Origin: Olsenella intestinalis
GTDB taxonomy: Bacteria; Actinomycetota; Coriobacteriia; Coriobacteriales; Atopobiaceae
Assembly: GCF_023276655.1 (NCBI RefSeq)
Contig: NZ_JALGRK010000001.1
Coordinates: forward strand, 62,001-126,000
Length of the DNA stretch: 64,000 nucleotides
Reading direction: 5' to 3'
Below, piece after piece: positions 19,183 through 27,813 of this stretch. Every line of letters starts with the position of its first letter. Position 1 is the first letter of the stretch. A program made the translations under genes and the position numbers. The notes beneath the pieces were generated by a model, which was not told the origin of the DNA, made no database searches, and saw nothing but the letters and a program-made list of their open reading frames with translations.

Positions 19183-20124
19183 ATGAACGCATACGTCGGA
19201 CTAACAGACTGGGACTGGTTTAACCACCTGCGTCGCCACAACATGTCGGAAGTAAACTTCTGGAAGCCCAGTGGGCAGCCCTTCAAGGCACTGTCAGAGG
19301 GCGACATGTTCCTATTTAAGCTCAAGGCAGCACATGGGGGCCGCATTGCCGGAGGCGGCTTTTTCGTGAGCTCTACCATAACCTCCATCGACTGGGCATG
19401 GCGAGCTTTCGGCACCGAGAACGGAACCACGGGGTTAGCCGAACTAAGCAACAAAATCTGGCACTACAAGAACAGCGGCGACAAACGCGATCCCAACGCG
19501 ATGCTCACTTGCATCATATTGACCGACGCGTTCTATCTCGACGAGCGAGACTGGTTCGACATATCAGACAGATGGAGCCCCTCCATCGTGTCGGGAAAGA
19601 CTTTCCGCGGCCAAGACGCAAACGCACTCGTCGGCGAAGTTGAACTCAGGCTAAGGGGAAGGCAACCATCCACCGAGGGCGGCATCAGAGGTCAAATAAC
19701 AGAGGCGCCCTCAGGCGTCACCCTCACAACGGTCAAGCGCCGCATTGGCCAAGGTGCATTCAGGACGCTCGTCGCGGACGCTTACCAACGTAGATGCGCA
19801 ATAACGGGCGAGCGCACGGTACCCGTCCTTCAAGCCGCACACATCAAGTCCTTTTCCTCGGACGGACCAAATACCGTCAACAACGGCATCCTTCTAAGGT
19901 CAGACATGCACGCGCTCTTCGATGCCGGTTATCTCACCATCGAATACGACTCCAACTCAGATTCGCGAGTGGTGATATCGAACCGACTTCATGATGACTT
20001 CGGGAACGGCAAAGACTACTACCCGTATCACGGAAGGCGTCTGACTGTCACTCCCAATAGAAAAGAGCTTCAGCCATCCAAAGAGTACCTAGACTGGCAC
20101 CACGAACACGTCTTTCTAGGCTGA
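19183..20124 (+). CDS. HNH endonuclease with PUA/EVE-like N-terminal domain
   Basis: A 313-aa protein. The N-terminal part (about 1-150: MNAYVGLTDWDWFNHL, then FKALSEGDMFLFKLK and GGGFFVS) resembles PUA/EVE-like modules that read modified bases. The C-terminal HNH domain is clear: a Cys near 205 (RRCAITGE), the first His at about 219 (QAAHI), Asn near 233 (NNGILL) and His near 243 (MHALFD). Such EVE/PUA-HNH proteins are thought to be type IV-like restriction enzymes. I choose ATG 19183, with AGGGG upstream, instead of the longer frame starting at 19120. It is convergent with MazG and divergent from the mcrB side. Confidence 0.75.
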   Translation: MNAYVGLTDWDWFNHLRRHNMSEVNFWKPSGQPFKALSEGDMFLFKLKAAHGGRIAGGGFFVSSTITSIDWAWRAFGTENGTTGLAELSNKIWHYKNSGDKRDPNAMLTCIILTDAFYLDERDWFDISDRWSPSIVSGKTFRGQDANALVGEVELRLRGRQPSTEGGIRGQITEAPSGVTLTTVKRRIGQGAFRTLVADAYQRRCAITGERTVPVLQAAHIKSFSSDGPNTVNNGILLRSDMHALFDAGYLTIEYDSNSDSRVVISNRLHDDFGNGKDYYPYHGRRLTVTPNRKELQPSKEYLDWHHEHVFLG

Positions 20125-20464
20125 TTCGAAAACTTTACTGTGCCAATCTAACTCCCACATATACCGTGTCGCTTGAATGATTGCTCTAGGGTCTCCGCCA
20201 CCATTTGTCTCACCGGCATTGTTCCTGCCTGGTTTTCGTTTCGTAAGTCGGGCAGAACTCTTGCGCTCCATGCAATTGATGCGATTTACACTGATTCTGA
20301 ACAGTCACCCCATGCGAATGTTCTAAACCGATGCCAACATCGCCCTCTCTCCACACGCCTCCCACGAGCATTCAAATCATGAAAAACGTCTTTAGAGCCG
20401 GTGGAGGCTCTCAACTATGGCACTTAAACCCGGCGCTGAAATGAAGTCGTAAGCCTCAATTCAT
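20125..20464. other. Intergenic stretch between convergent genes
   Basis: About 340 bp, AT-richer than the surroundings, with no acceptable gene. A small hairpin AGAGCC...GGCTCT near 20394-20411 may end transcription from either side. Confidence 0.4.
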
Positions 20465-20800
20465 CTAAAGCTCCGTGTACTTAGCTGATGATGAGCGAGA
20501 CTTTTCCGCAGGGTACTTCGTTGCATTGACCTTGATCTTGTCGGCCATAATCTGAGCGGGGTCGAGACCTAGTCGGTCTGCGAGAAGCGAGCAGTAAATC
20601 AGCACGTCGGCAAGCTCCTCCTTAATACGATCGCACTTTCCACCGCACTCGAGATCGTTACCTGACCATTGGAACACTTCCAGAAGCTCTGCCGCCTCCA
20701 AAGAGATGGAAATGGCAAGGTCCTTTGGATTGTGAAACTGTGCCCAGTCTCGTTCGTCTCTAAAGGCTACCGCGAGACGTTGCGCCTCCTCGAACGTCAT
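20465..20800 (-). CDS. MazG-like nucleotide pyrophosphohydrolase
   Basis: A 111-aa all-alpha NTP pyrophosphatase of the MazG/RS21-C6 (dCTPase-like) group. The metal-binding pattern is present: SLEAAELLEVFQW gives the E-x-x-E helix and KEELADVLIYC the E-x-x-D helix. ATG 20800 follows GAGAGGGGATCTG; the longer frame overlaps the neighbour and is rejected. It lies 19 bp behind the GIY-YIG/DUF2075 gene on the same strand, so the pair is probably one transcript. The enzyme may destroy (d)NTPs during phage attack or clean up modified nucleotides; that is inference. Confidence 0.8.
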   Translation of the reverse strand: MTFEEAQRLAVAFRDERDWAQFHNPKDLAISISLEAAELLEVFQWSGNDLECGGKCDRIKEELADVLIYCSLLADRLGLDPAQIMADKIKVNATKYPAEKSRSSSAKYTEL

Positions 20801-20819
20801 CAGATCCCCTCTCGTCGCG

Positions 20820-22817
20820 CTAACTGGCAAGCGCCATCTGACGCAAGTGGTCACGAAGCTGAGTGTCCACGGCAAAAAGATAGAGTCCATGCACACCACG
20901 TTTTAGCAACACGTTGAGTTCGTGCTTGAGGTTCTCCTGTGGGTCATCACTGCCCGCAACAGCCTGTCGGTTACAGCTAGAGCCCACGTCGAAAACAACG
21001 CGACCATCGCGGTACTTGACCGAAGGGCCAATGATCACACCCGCAACGTTCAGATCAAAGCCCTGGATAGTGTAGATGGAGCCGCACTCACCCAGTGTGT
21101 GGGACTGCTCAGCCCATGCGCGGTTGCGAACGCTCTCACCTTCCTCTAGCTCAGCCTGATAGTTCCAAGGCATGTGGAAGAACTGCCCCTTCGCCTCAAG
21201 CGACCGTCTAGCGGGAAAGGCGTCGTCATCCGGAACAGGCACCCACTCAGCCCCATCCTTATAAAGCTTGACCTCCCAAACATCGTCTCCGTTCTTGGGA
21301 GTCGATTTACTTGAGTAGCGCCAATCATATGTCGCAAGAACACGCGAGAGACCATGAGCATCGTCGTCTACCATGCGACCGTTCTTATCGAAGGTAATGG
21401 CCCGCTCCTCGATAGCCATCTTGAGGTCAAAGGGCGAGTCGAAGACACGAATCTCGTATGGAATATGGCCCTCGCTCTTCTCGTCCTTGGGAATAGGCCC
21501 GATACGCTTGCCAGAAGCGAACTCCTCAATCCACTCCACGACCGCGTCGCTGGCGTCAATACGGAACTGGTGGGTGAGGTGAATATTTGTGACAGCACAG
21601 GGCTCTCCGCCAAGTTCGATATCACGCGATGCGCCAACAGTCTGGCCCTTTGAGAGACGATCCTCCGGGAACAGCTCCTGCAAGACGGCGGGATCGGCCT
21701 CCTGCGAACTACGCAGAACCTGGTTGGGGTCGTAGACGGCAACGACCACCCGGGCGCGCTTGAGGACGTCCACGAGCATGTTGCGCGAACCGCGATAGCC
21801 CTGGTTGCCCTGGTTAAGCAGAAGGTGTGCCTCGTCGATGAGCGCGACGTCTATGGGATTGGCCGGGAAGTCCTGGTGGTCCAGGCCCGAACCATGCCCG
21901 CCCTCACTGTGCTGATTGATAAACTGCGTGGGCTTCTTGACGATGACGCCAGGCTTCTTCTGGAGACCGAGTCGCATCATGATGGCATCGTATACCGTGG
22001 CCTGCTCGTCATGGTTGATGATGAGGTTGGCTTCATGGCACTGGTCCGTCGCGCCATCGCTCATGCCGAACTCATTGGCAATCTGGTAGAAAAGGTGGCT
22101 GATGAGGACGGTCTTGCCCGTGCCGGCAGCGCCCTCCACGAGAATGAGGGTGCGGGTGCCTTCCTCTACGTCGAGAGCAACATGGATCTTAGCGATGATG
22201 GCCTCCTCGGCAACACGCTGCTCGTCACCTAGCCGATGAAAGGGAGATGCCTTGAAGATGGCAGAGTCCCTGATGGCCGACTCTGCAGGAAAGACCTCTG
22301 GTTCGTGGCGACTGAGTTTGCGCCATGCCTGCGACACCAGACGCGGAAGCTCGTTGTGAGTGTAGTAGTCGTTCTGAGGATTGCCGCGCGAATTGACAAG
22401 ACGCACGTTCTTGTTGCCCGATGCAAGAACGTAGCTCATGAAGGTGTTCTCAAGGTCAAGCGTGAGCGACTTGTTGAAGTGGCTATGCGCCACGACGTAC
22501 ATGAACGCAGGCGAGTCGCTGTTGATCTCATGCCAGAGTTGCTTGCCCTCACTCGAGTGATAGACGCTCTCGTCGCCGTAGTGCTCGCCCGTTCTGCGGA
22601 CAATGGAATTGGTCTCACCAACATAAACGATGTAATCTTCGACATCATTCGACTTGGATCGAATGATGTACACCGTAGGGTAGTCGGTGAGGTGATGTCT
22701 GTCGGCAGGCGTGAGCGCATGATTCGAGATATCATGCGTTGTCGACGCAATGCAATCTGCGACCATGGCCTGGTCGTCATGGTAGGGCACATCTATAACA
22801 ACAGGCGCTTCTGACAC
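20820..22817 (-). CDS. GIY-YIG nuclease fused to DUF2075 helicase-like domain
   Basis: A 665-aa protein. The N-terminal GIY-YIG-type domain is at about 50-85 (VYIIRS, then VYVGETNSIVRRTGEH). A DUF2075/Schlafen-group P-loop ATPase domain follows, with Walker A EGAAGTGKT near 236, Walker B VALIDEAHLLL, and the DUF2075 C-terminal signatures YTIQGFDLNVAGVIIGP and RGVHGLYLFAVD. GTG 22817, six bases after AGGAGA, is chosen over the much longer frame. It is followed at once by the MazG gene, a recurrent pairing suggesting joint action on foreign nucleic acid. Role in defence is inferred from architecture and location. Confidence 0.8.
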   Translation of the reverse strand: MSEAPVVIDVPYHDDQAMVADCIASTTHDISNHALTPADRHHLTDYPTVYIIRSKSNDVEDYIVYVGETNSIVRRTGEHYGDESVYHSSEGKQLWHEINSDSPAFMYVVAHSHFNKSLTLDLENTFMSYVLASGNKNVRLVNSRGNPQNDYYTHNELPRLVSQAWRKLSRHEPEVFPAESAIRDSAIFKASPFHRLGDEQRVAEEAIIAKIHVALDVEEGTRTLILVEGAAGTGKTVLISHLFYQIANEFGMSDGATDQCHEANLIINHDEQATVYDAIMMRLGLQKKPGVIVKKPTQFINQHSEGGHGSGLDHQDFPANPIDVALIDEAHLLLNQGNQGYRGSRNMLVDVLKRARVVVAVYDPNQVLRSSQEADPAVLQELFPEDRLSKGQTVGASRDIELGGEPCAVTNIHLTHQFRIDASDAVVEWIEEFASGKRIGPIPKDEKSEGHIPYEIRVFDSPFDLKMAIEERAITFDKNGRMVDDDAHGLSRVLATYDWRYSSKSTPKNGDDVWEVKLYKDGAEWVPVPDDDAFPARRSLEAKGQFFHMPWNYQAELEEGESVRNRAWAEQSHTLGECGSIYTIQGFDLNVAGVIIGPSVKYRDGRVVFDVGSSCNRQAVAGSDDPQENLKHELNVLLKRGVHGLYLFAVDTQLRDHLRQMALAS

Positions 22818-22969
22818 GATGCTCTCCTGAGACTGAGTGACTATTAATAATGCTAACAAAGAGCGACCTACGGATGCTAAGACGAGCGAAACCCTCGTGA
22901 CAGAGGACCCCCAACACCACCACTCTAGGTCGTCTGAAGATCCAATGCGATGACAGGAAGCAGAAGCCC

Positions 22970-23470
22970 TTGGCAAACGCACTAACCATATGCAGGATCG
23001 TGCTCAGCGTCGCTCTGTTACTGCCCGACGCCTTCTCGCTCCCATTCTTCCTGATCTACGCACTCGCAAGCCTGACCGACATGCTCGATGGGCTCGTGGC
23101 GAGAACGACCGGCACGGAAAGCGGACTCGGAGCCAGGCTCGACAGCATCGCCGACTTCGTGCTGACGATTACCTGCATGGTGAAAATCCTTCCTGCCATC
23201 GACGTGCCCGCGTGGCTATGGGTATGGGTAGCGTTGATCGTCCTCGTAAAGGTCGTCAACGTGATAAGCGGCCTCGTGATCGAGAGACGCCTCGTCCTAC
23301 CGCACACCATTGCGAACAAGGCCGCAGGACTCGTGGTGTTCCTCGTCCCCTTCGCCATCCCCATGCTCGGAGTCGCCGTGCCTGCCGTCGTCGCGTGTGC
23401 GGTCGCGACATTCGCCGCCATGCAGGAGGGACACCTCATACGGACACGGACGATTGGCCCCACGGCCTAG
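22970..23470 (+). CDS. CDP-alcohol phosphatidyltransferase family protein
   Basis: A 166-aa integral membrane enzyme that transfers a phosphatidyl group from CDP-diacylglycerol to an alcohol. The CDP-alcohol signature D-x2-D-G-x2-A-R-x8-G-x3-D-x3-D is intact (TDMLDGLVAR, then GARLDSIAD). At 166 residues with four to five helices it is a short member; the alcohol (glycerol-phosphate, inositol or other) cannot be told. The start is a TTG preceded by ACAGGAAG. It begins 150 bp from the divergent DUF2075 gene, marking the right edge of the defence island. Confidence 0.75.
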   Translation: MANALTICRIVLSVALLLPDAFSLPFFLIYALASLTDMLDGLVARTTGTESGLGARLDSIADFVLTITCMVKILPAIDVPAWLWVWVALIVLVKVVNVISGLVIERRLVLPHTIANKAAGLVVFLVPFAIPMLGVAVPAVVACAVATFAAMQEGHLIRTRTIGPTA

Positions 23471-23592
23471 GGATTCGCTGGGCCCAAAGAAGAGGGCAGG
23501 CTCTTCTCGGCCGGACATGTTGGGTGGCATCGTTAACGTGTCGGCAGCATGGGGCGCGTAGAATCGGAACGCGACTGTTGGAGAGGCGTGAA

Positions 23593-24426
23593 TTGGAGCG
23601 AGGCGTGAGGAAGAAGCTTTTGCCGCTGGGCATGTTCTGCGCGTTCGAGGTCGTGGCCGTGTGCCTGTGGCTCGCGAAGGGGAACGTGTTCTACCTTGCG
23701 AACTTCAGCTACATTGGCGCGTCCGTGGCGCTGGGCGTGGGGCTGTTCATGCACGGGAGCCCGCACGCTCGGCGGGTCACGCAGCTTCTGGTGGGCCTCT
23801 ACATGCTGGTGTACCTGGGACTGGTCTGCCGGGAGAACATGCAGATCGAGGGGTTCTGGTACTACCTCTTTAGCGGGACGTTCGAGGCGGCGACCATCCA
23901 CTACGCCGTGGCGAAGATCTTCGGCCCGCTGCTGTTCGGCCGAGGGTGGTGCGGCTACGCATGCTGGACGGCCATGGTGCTCGACCTGCTGCCGCATAAG
24001 GTTCCCGCCAGGCCGCGCGTGAGGGGCATCGGCTGGATCCGCTATGCGGTGTTCGTCGCGTCGCTCGCGTTTGTGGGCGGGCTCATGCTAGCCGGCGTGG
24101 GCGGCATGGAGCAGATCATGTTCTGGGCGTTCGTGGTGGGCAACGTGGCGTATTACGCCATGGGCATCGTGCTGGCGCTGGTGCTGCGCGACAACCGGGC
24201 GTTCTGCAAGTACGTGTGCCCGGTCACGGTGTTTTTGAAGCCTGCGAGCTACTTCTCGCGCGTACGCATCACGTGCGACCATGACAAGTGCGTGGGGTGC
24301 GGGGCATGCCGTCGCGCGTGCCCGATGGACGTGGACATGCTGGACGACTCGCGCAGGCGCGAGAACGGGACCGAGTGCATCCTGTGCATGGAGTGCGTGA
24401 GGGCGTGCCCGAAGGACGCGCTGTAG
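23593..24426 (+). CDS. Membrane 4Fe-4S ferredoxin, NapH/CcoG-like
   Basis: A 277-aa polytopic membrane protein with six or so helices and two C-terminal 4Fe-4S clusters (CVGCGACRRACP and CILCMECVRACP). Internal Cys motifs CGYAC and CKYVCP resemble the NapH/RdxA/CcoG group, which moves electrons across the membrane. TTG 23593 after GGAGAGG, or GTG 23605, are the best starts; the longer open frame overlaps the upstream gene and is spurious. No oxidoreductase partner is adjacent, so its electron acceptor is unknown. A GAGAAGAGC copy sits in the 120-bp gap upstream. Confidence 0.75.
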   Translation: MERGVRKKLLPLGMFCAFEVVAVCLWLAKGNVFYLANFSYIGASVALGVGLFMHGSPHARRVTQLLVGLYMLVYLGLVCRENMQIEGFWYYLFSGTFEAATIHYAVAKIFGPLLFGRGWCGYACWTAMVLDLLPHKVPARPRVRGIGWIRYAVFVASLAFVGGLMLAGVGGMEQIMFWAFVVGNVAYYAMGIVLALVLRDNRAFCKYVCPVTVFLKPASYFSRVRITCDHDKCVGCGACRRACPMDVDMLDDSRRRENGTECILCMECVRACPKDAL

Positions 24427-24466
24427 GGCGCGGGGCGTTGGCGCCGGTGCTGGAGAGGAGGCCGTG

Positions 24467-25159
24467 ATGGCCGGTGATGTGGTCGAGGCGCTGCGCGGCG
24501 GCCTTGTGGTGAGCGTGCAGGCCTACGAGGGCGAGCCGATGCGGCACAGCGAGACCATGGCGCGCGTGGCCGAGGCGTGCGCGCTGGGCGGCGCGGCGGG
24601 CATCCGCTGCCAGGGGCCGGACGACATCCGCGAGATCCGCCGGCGCGTGGACGTGCCGGTGATAGGGCTCTGGAAGATCGGGCACGAGGGCGTCTACATC
24701 ACGCCGACGCTCGAGAGCGCCGTGGCGTGCGCAGACGCGGGCGCAGACATCGTGGCGCTCGACGCGACCGGGCGGGCGCGGCCCGACGGGCGCAGCTTCG
24801 AGGAGACGGTACGCGAGCTGAGGGAAGCGCGCGACGTGGCCGTGATGGCGGACTGCATGACGATTGAGGACATGAGGCGCGCCGCGGAGTGCGGATGCGA
24901 GCTCGTCTCGACCACGCTGAGCTTCAACAAGGCGGCCATCGACACGACCATGGACGAAGAACCGGACCTGGCGCTCGTGCGGGAGGCGGTGCGCGAGCTT
25001 ACCTGCGTTCCCGTGGTGTGCGAGGGACACGTGCACACGCCCGCCGACGCGGTCGCGGCGATCGAGGCCGGGGCGTGGGCCGTGGTGGTGGGTACGGCGA
25101 TTACGCACCCGACGAGCATCACGCGGTGGTTCTGCGAGGCGGTGCGCTACGCGGGATAG
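24467..25159 (+). CDS. nanE: N-acetylmannosamine-6-phosphate 2-epimerase
   Basis: A 230-aa TIM-barrel enzyme converting ManNAc-6-phosphate to GlcNAc-6-phosphate in sialic-acid use. Typical NanE segments are present: the N-terminal GGLVVSVQA, KIGHEGVYITPT, the MADCMT strand and the phosphate-binding VVVGTAITHPTSIT. The ATG at 24467 follows GGAGAGGAGG. It is alone, without nanA, nanK or a sialic-acid transporter in the window, so the rest of the pathway must lie elsewhere or it serves cell-wall sugar salvage. Its last 13 bases overlap the end of the convergent gene. Confidence 0.88.
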   Translation: MAGDVVEALRGGLVVSVQAYEGEPMRHSETMARVAEACALGGAAGIRCQGPDDIREIRRRVDVPVIGLWKIGHEGVYITPTLESAVACADAGADIVALDATGRARPDGRSFEETVRELREARDVAVMADCMTIEDMRRAAECGCELVSTTLSFNKAAIDTTMDEEPDLALVREAVRELTCVPVVCEGHVHTPADAVAAIEAGAWAVVVGTAITHPTSITRWFCEAVRYAG

Positions 25160-25854
25160 ACGAGCTCGAGGCCGGTGCGGGGCCCGAGGATGATGTCGTA
25201 GAGCTTGGACGCGATGTCCGACGGGAAGGCGCCCCAGTTATCGACCGCGATGGTGACGCGCTGGCCGTTAAGGCGGCGGTACATCTCGTCGTTGGGCAAG
25301 CCGATCGAGGTCACCTGGCCCGTGTGGCCGTCCTGGCCGCCGAAGTAGGCCGTGACCGTCATGGGGCTGTCGAGCATGAGCAGGGTGAGGGCAGAGTTGT
25401 CGCTCGCGAACTCGGGGACGCTGTAGTCGACCTGGGCGGCGCGCTCGGCAACCGTGGGGCAGGCGATGGTGCCCGTGGCGACCATCTTGCCACGTGCGAT
25501 GGCCTGGGCAATGGCGGCGTCCTCGTCGGGCTGGGGCTGGGTAGGAGCCGCGTCCTGGCCGGCGCCCGTGGTGGTTGACTGGGACTGGCCGGTGGACTGG
25601 GTCGAAGACTGGCCGGACACCTGGCCGGAGCCATCCTTCTTCTGGTCGGACTGCGCCTGGGAGTCGTCCTTCTTCTGGGTGGTCTGCTGCGACTGCTGGG
25701 TCGACTGCTGCTGGGACTGCTGGGCGGGCGCCTGTCCCGCGGCGTGGGTGAAGCCTCCGGTGAGGGCCGCGAACACGCCGAGTGTTCCGAGAGCCGCAAC
25801 CGCAACCCCCGCGACGCAACCGATTATGACCTGCTGCCTTGTGGGCTTCTGCAT
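25147..25854 (-). CDS. Secreted or membrane-anchored protein with Gln/Ser/Thr-rich linker
   Basis: A 235-aa protein. A basic N-terminus and one hydrophobic helix (about 9-32) form a signal anchor. Residues about 38-110 are a low-complexity stalk of Gln, Ser and Thr with a few Lys/Asp. The last 120 residues form a folded extracellular domain with no recognised family. The ATG follows GGAGGAGGCACTC. The C-terminal end overlaps the end of nanE by 13 bp on the other strand. Likely a cell-surface protein. Confidence 0.65.
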   Translation of the reverse strand: MQKPTRQQVIIGCVAGVAVAALGTLGVFAALTGGFTHAAGQAPAQQSQQQSTQQSQQTTQKKDDSQAQSDQKKDGSGQVSGQSSTQSTGQSQSTTTGAGQDAAPTQPQPDEDAAIAQAIARGKMVATGTIACPTVAERAAQVDYSVPEFASDNSALTLLMLDSPMTVTAYFGGQDGHTGQVTSIGLPNDEMYRRLNGQRVTIAVDNWGAFPSDIASKLYDIILGPRTGLELVYPA

Positions 25855-25985
25855 GAGTGCCTCCTCCTACGAGTGGTTAGGCTCTGCGCGCACAGGGCAG
25901 ACCGCGCTCAGGCGTGAGGGTCTCGTTTGGGGAAATCGTACAGCGCCCGCCGGACACGGGGTCCGACAATATCGCATGGTCCCGA

Positions 25986-26342
25986 TCAGAGGACGTAGCC
26001 GAGGGCGGACGCGCCGATGCAGAGCGCACCGGTGAGGACGACGTAGCCCACGGCCGCGAGCGCGGAGGTCGATGAGGCGAGCTGGACCGCCTCGAGGCTG
26101 AACGTGGACATGGTAGTGAAGCCGCCGCAGAGCCCGACGCGCAGGAGCAGCGAGAGCCGCTCGTCGAGCGGGGCGCCGCGAAGGACGAGTCCGGAGACGA
26201 GGGCGAGCACGAAAGAGCCGAGGACGTTGATGGCGAGCGTGTGCCAGGGGAAGGCGTCGTGAGGCACGACGGAGCCGGCAAGGTAGCGCAGGACGGAACC
26301 TATGAAGCCGCCGCAGCCGACGGCGAGGCAGTTGAAAAGCAT
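25986..26342 (-). CDS. crcB: Fluoride channel CrcB/Fluc
   Basis: A 118-aa four-helix membrane protein that forms a dual-topology fluoride channel. Hallmarks are GGFIGSVLRY at the start, the NVLGSF segment and GFCGGFTT-like VGLCGGFTTMSTFS. ATG 26342 follows AAGGGAG; the frame extending to 26579 is not real. Many actinobacteria carry two adjacent crcB genes, but only one is seen here. No convincing fluoride riboswitch was recognised upstream. Confidence 0.88.
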   Translation of the reverse strand: MLFNCLAVGCGGFIGSVLRYLAGSVVPHDAFPWHTLAINVLGSFVLALVSGLVLRGAPLDERLSLLLRVGLCGGFTTMSTFSLEAVQLASSTSALAAVGYVVLTGALCIGASALGYVL

Positions 26343-26863
26343 GGGACTCCCTTGGTCATGGAGCGCAGGCAATGGGCCAGCGCGACTGGCGCCGATGGCG
26401 CGAGCGGTGCGAATGGTGTCGACACAGCACACTAGCCCAACGCGGGCCGCTTGGGCGCGAGATGCACGTGGGGGCCGAGCCGGCCGGGGCGCCTGTGCGC
26501 GAGGCACACGTTCAAGCGCGGTCGGCCGTGGCGTCAGGCGAGTTCGCGCCGCAGGCGCGCTGTTCGAGCCTGGCGTCACGGCCGGCCGCGTCCGCAGGCG
26601 CGTTGCTCGAGCCTGGCGTCACGGCCGGCCGCGTCCGCAGGCGACCCTCGCCCGGATGTGGGTGGCGAGTGCGAGATGCTTCGACACCAGATACACAGAT
26701 TGTGGTGCATGGGGCGCGTTGGCGCTGGTCAACGGCGTGGAGCGAGGGGCAGGCTCCTCTCGGCGTGCGTAAAACTACTGTTAAGGCGCACTGCCGCCTA
26801 GTAAAGTAGAGGCTTGTTGCAGGTACCATGCCCTAGAGTTTCCATGCGACAAAGGAGGAGAAC
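26343..26863. other. Intergenic stretch with a 43-bp tandem repeat
   Basis: About 520 bp upstream of both crcB (minus) and the amino-acid binding protein (plus). It contains a tandem repeat and, at 26753-26761, a one-mismatch copy of the GAGAAGAGC motif in its long form (GGGGCAGGCTCCTCTCGGC). No gene is supported; both promoters should lie here. Confidence 0.5.
26564..26643. repeat. Tandem repeat, 43-bp period, two copies
   Basis: The segment beginning TCGAGCCTGGCGTCACGG at 26564 recurs at 26607, with 37 consecutive identical bases per copy separated by six variable bases. A third diverged half-copy (GGCCGTGGCGTCAGGCG) lies just before. It is non-coding. Confidence 0.8.
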
Positions 26864-27664
26864 ATGAAGCTACGTCAGATCTGTGGCGCCGTGGCGGGCG
26901 TCGCGCTCGCCGTGTGCCTGGCAGGATGTGCCGGCGGCGGGGCCCAGGGCGCGGACACGGGCGCCAATGGCAGCAAGACCTACAAGATCGCGACCGACAC
27001 CGCCTTCGCGCCGTTCGAGTACGCCGAGTCCGACGGCACGTACGTGGGCATCGACATGGAGCTTCTCGACGCCATCGCCAAGAAGGAGGGGTTCGAGTAC
27101 AAGATCGACCCCGTGGGCTTTGACGCCGCCCTGCAGAACGTGCAGTCCAACCAGGCCGACGGCGTGATCGCCGGCATGAGCATCACGGACACGCGCAAGC
27201 AGGTGTTCGACTTCTCGGAGCCGTACTACAACTCGACCGTGTGCTGCGCGACCAAGGCCGACGGCGGCGTGGCCAGCCTCGAGGAGCTGCGCGGCAAGAA
27301 CGTGGCCGTGAAGAACGGCACGATGAGCGCGAACTGGGCCGAGTCGATCAAGGGCCAGTACGGCTTCACCACGACGACGTTCGACACGTCTGACGTCATG
27401 TACCAGGACGTGCTGGCGGGCAACTCCGTCGCCTGCTTCGAGGACACGCCGGTCATGAGCTACGCCATCGACAAGGTGGGCATGGGCCTCAAGATCGTGG
27501 CCGAGTGCGACGCCTCGAGCGAGTTCGCGACGCCGTACGGCTTTGCCGTGAACAGGGGCGCCAACGCCGAGCTGCTGCAGAAGTTCAACGAGGGCCTGGC
27601 CGCCATCAAGGCGGACGGCACCTACGACAAGATCGTCAGCAAGTACGTCCAGACCGTGAAGTAG
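26864..27664 (+). CDS. Amino-acid ABC transporter substrate-binding lipoprotein
   Basis: A 266-aa extracytoplasmic binding protein of the polar amino-acid uptake family. The N-terminus is a lipoprotein signal with lipobox LAGC (Cys22). The domain opens with YKIATDTAFAPFEYAESDGTYVGIDMEL, typical of Gln/Glu/His-type binders, and includes GVIAGMSITDTRKQVFDFSEPY. The start follows a strong AAAGGAGGAGAAC. It heads a binding protein-permease-ATPase operon. A hairpin 8 bp after the stop probably stabilises its message or reduces downstream transcription, matching the higher need for binding protein. The exact substrate cannot be told. Confidence 0.9.
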   Translation: MKLRQICGAVAGVALAVCLAGCAGGGAQGADTGANGSKTYKIATDTAFAPFEYAESDGTYVGIDMELLDAIAKKEGFEYKIDPVGFDAALQNVQSNQADGVIAGMSITDTRKQVFDFSEPYYNSTVCCATKADGGVASLEELRGKNVAVKNGTMSANWAESIKGQYGFTTTTFDTSDVMYQDVLAGNSVACFEDTPVMSYAIDKVGMGLKIVAECDASSEFATPYGFAVNRGANAELLQKFNEGLAAIKADGTYDKIVSKYVQTVK

Positions 27665-27671
27665 GTTTGCC

Positions 27672-27695
27672 GGCCTCCGGGGCCTCCCGGAGGCC
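27672..27695 (+). other. Intercistronic hairpin after binding-protein gene
   Basis: GGCCTCCGG pairs with CCGGAGGCC around a 6-nt loop, with no T-tract. In binding-protein operons such hairpins usually protect the upstream message or cause partial termination. Confidence 0.6.
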
Positions 27696-27813
27696 GCACG
27701 GAGGCGCCCTGGGGACAGGACGTCTGCGTGCGGCCATGGCGCAGGCTTTTCTCGCCCGCGCGGCCTGGTCCGACCGTATGGTGGTCGGTCGGACCTCGTT
27801 AGAAAGGAACAAC

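Noticed and set aside
25855-26000. Fluoride riboswitch for crcB
   Set aside because: This is downstream of crcB, and the real upstream region (26343-26450) shows no recognisable fluoride aptamer.
26564-26643. Possible CRISPR
   Set aside because: Only two copies, adjacent, with six variable bases between them; a simple tandem repeat. No cas genes are present.
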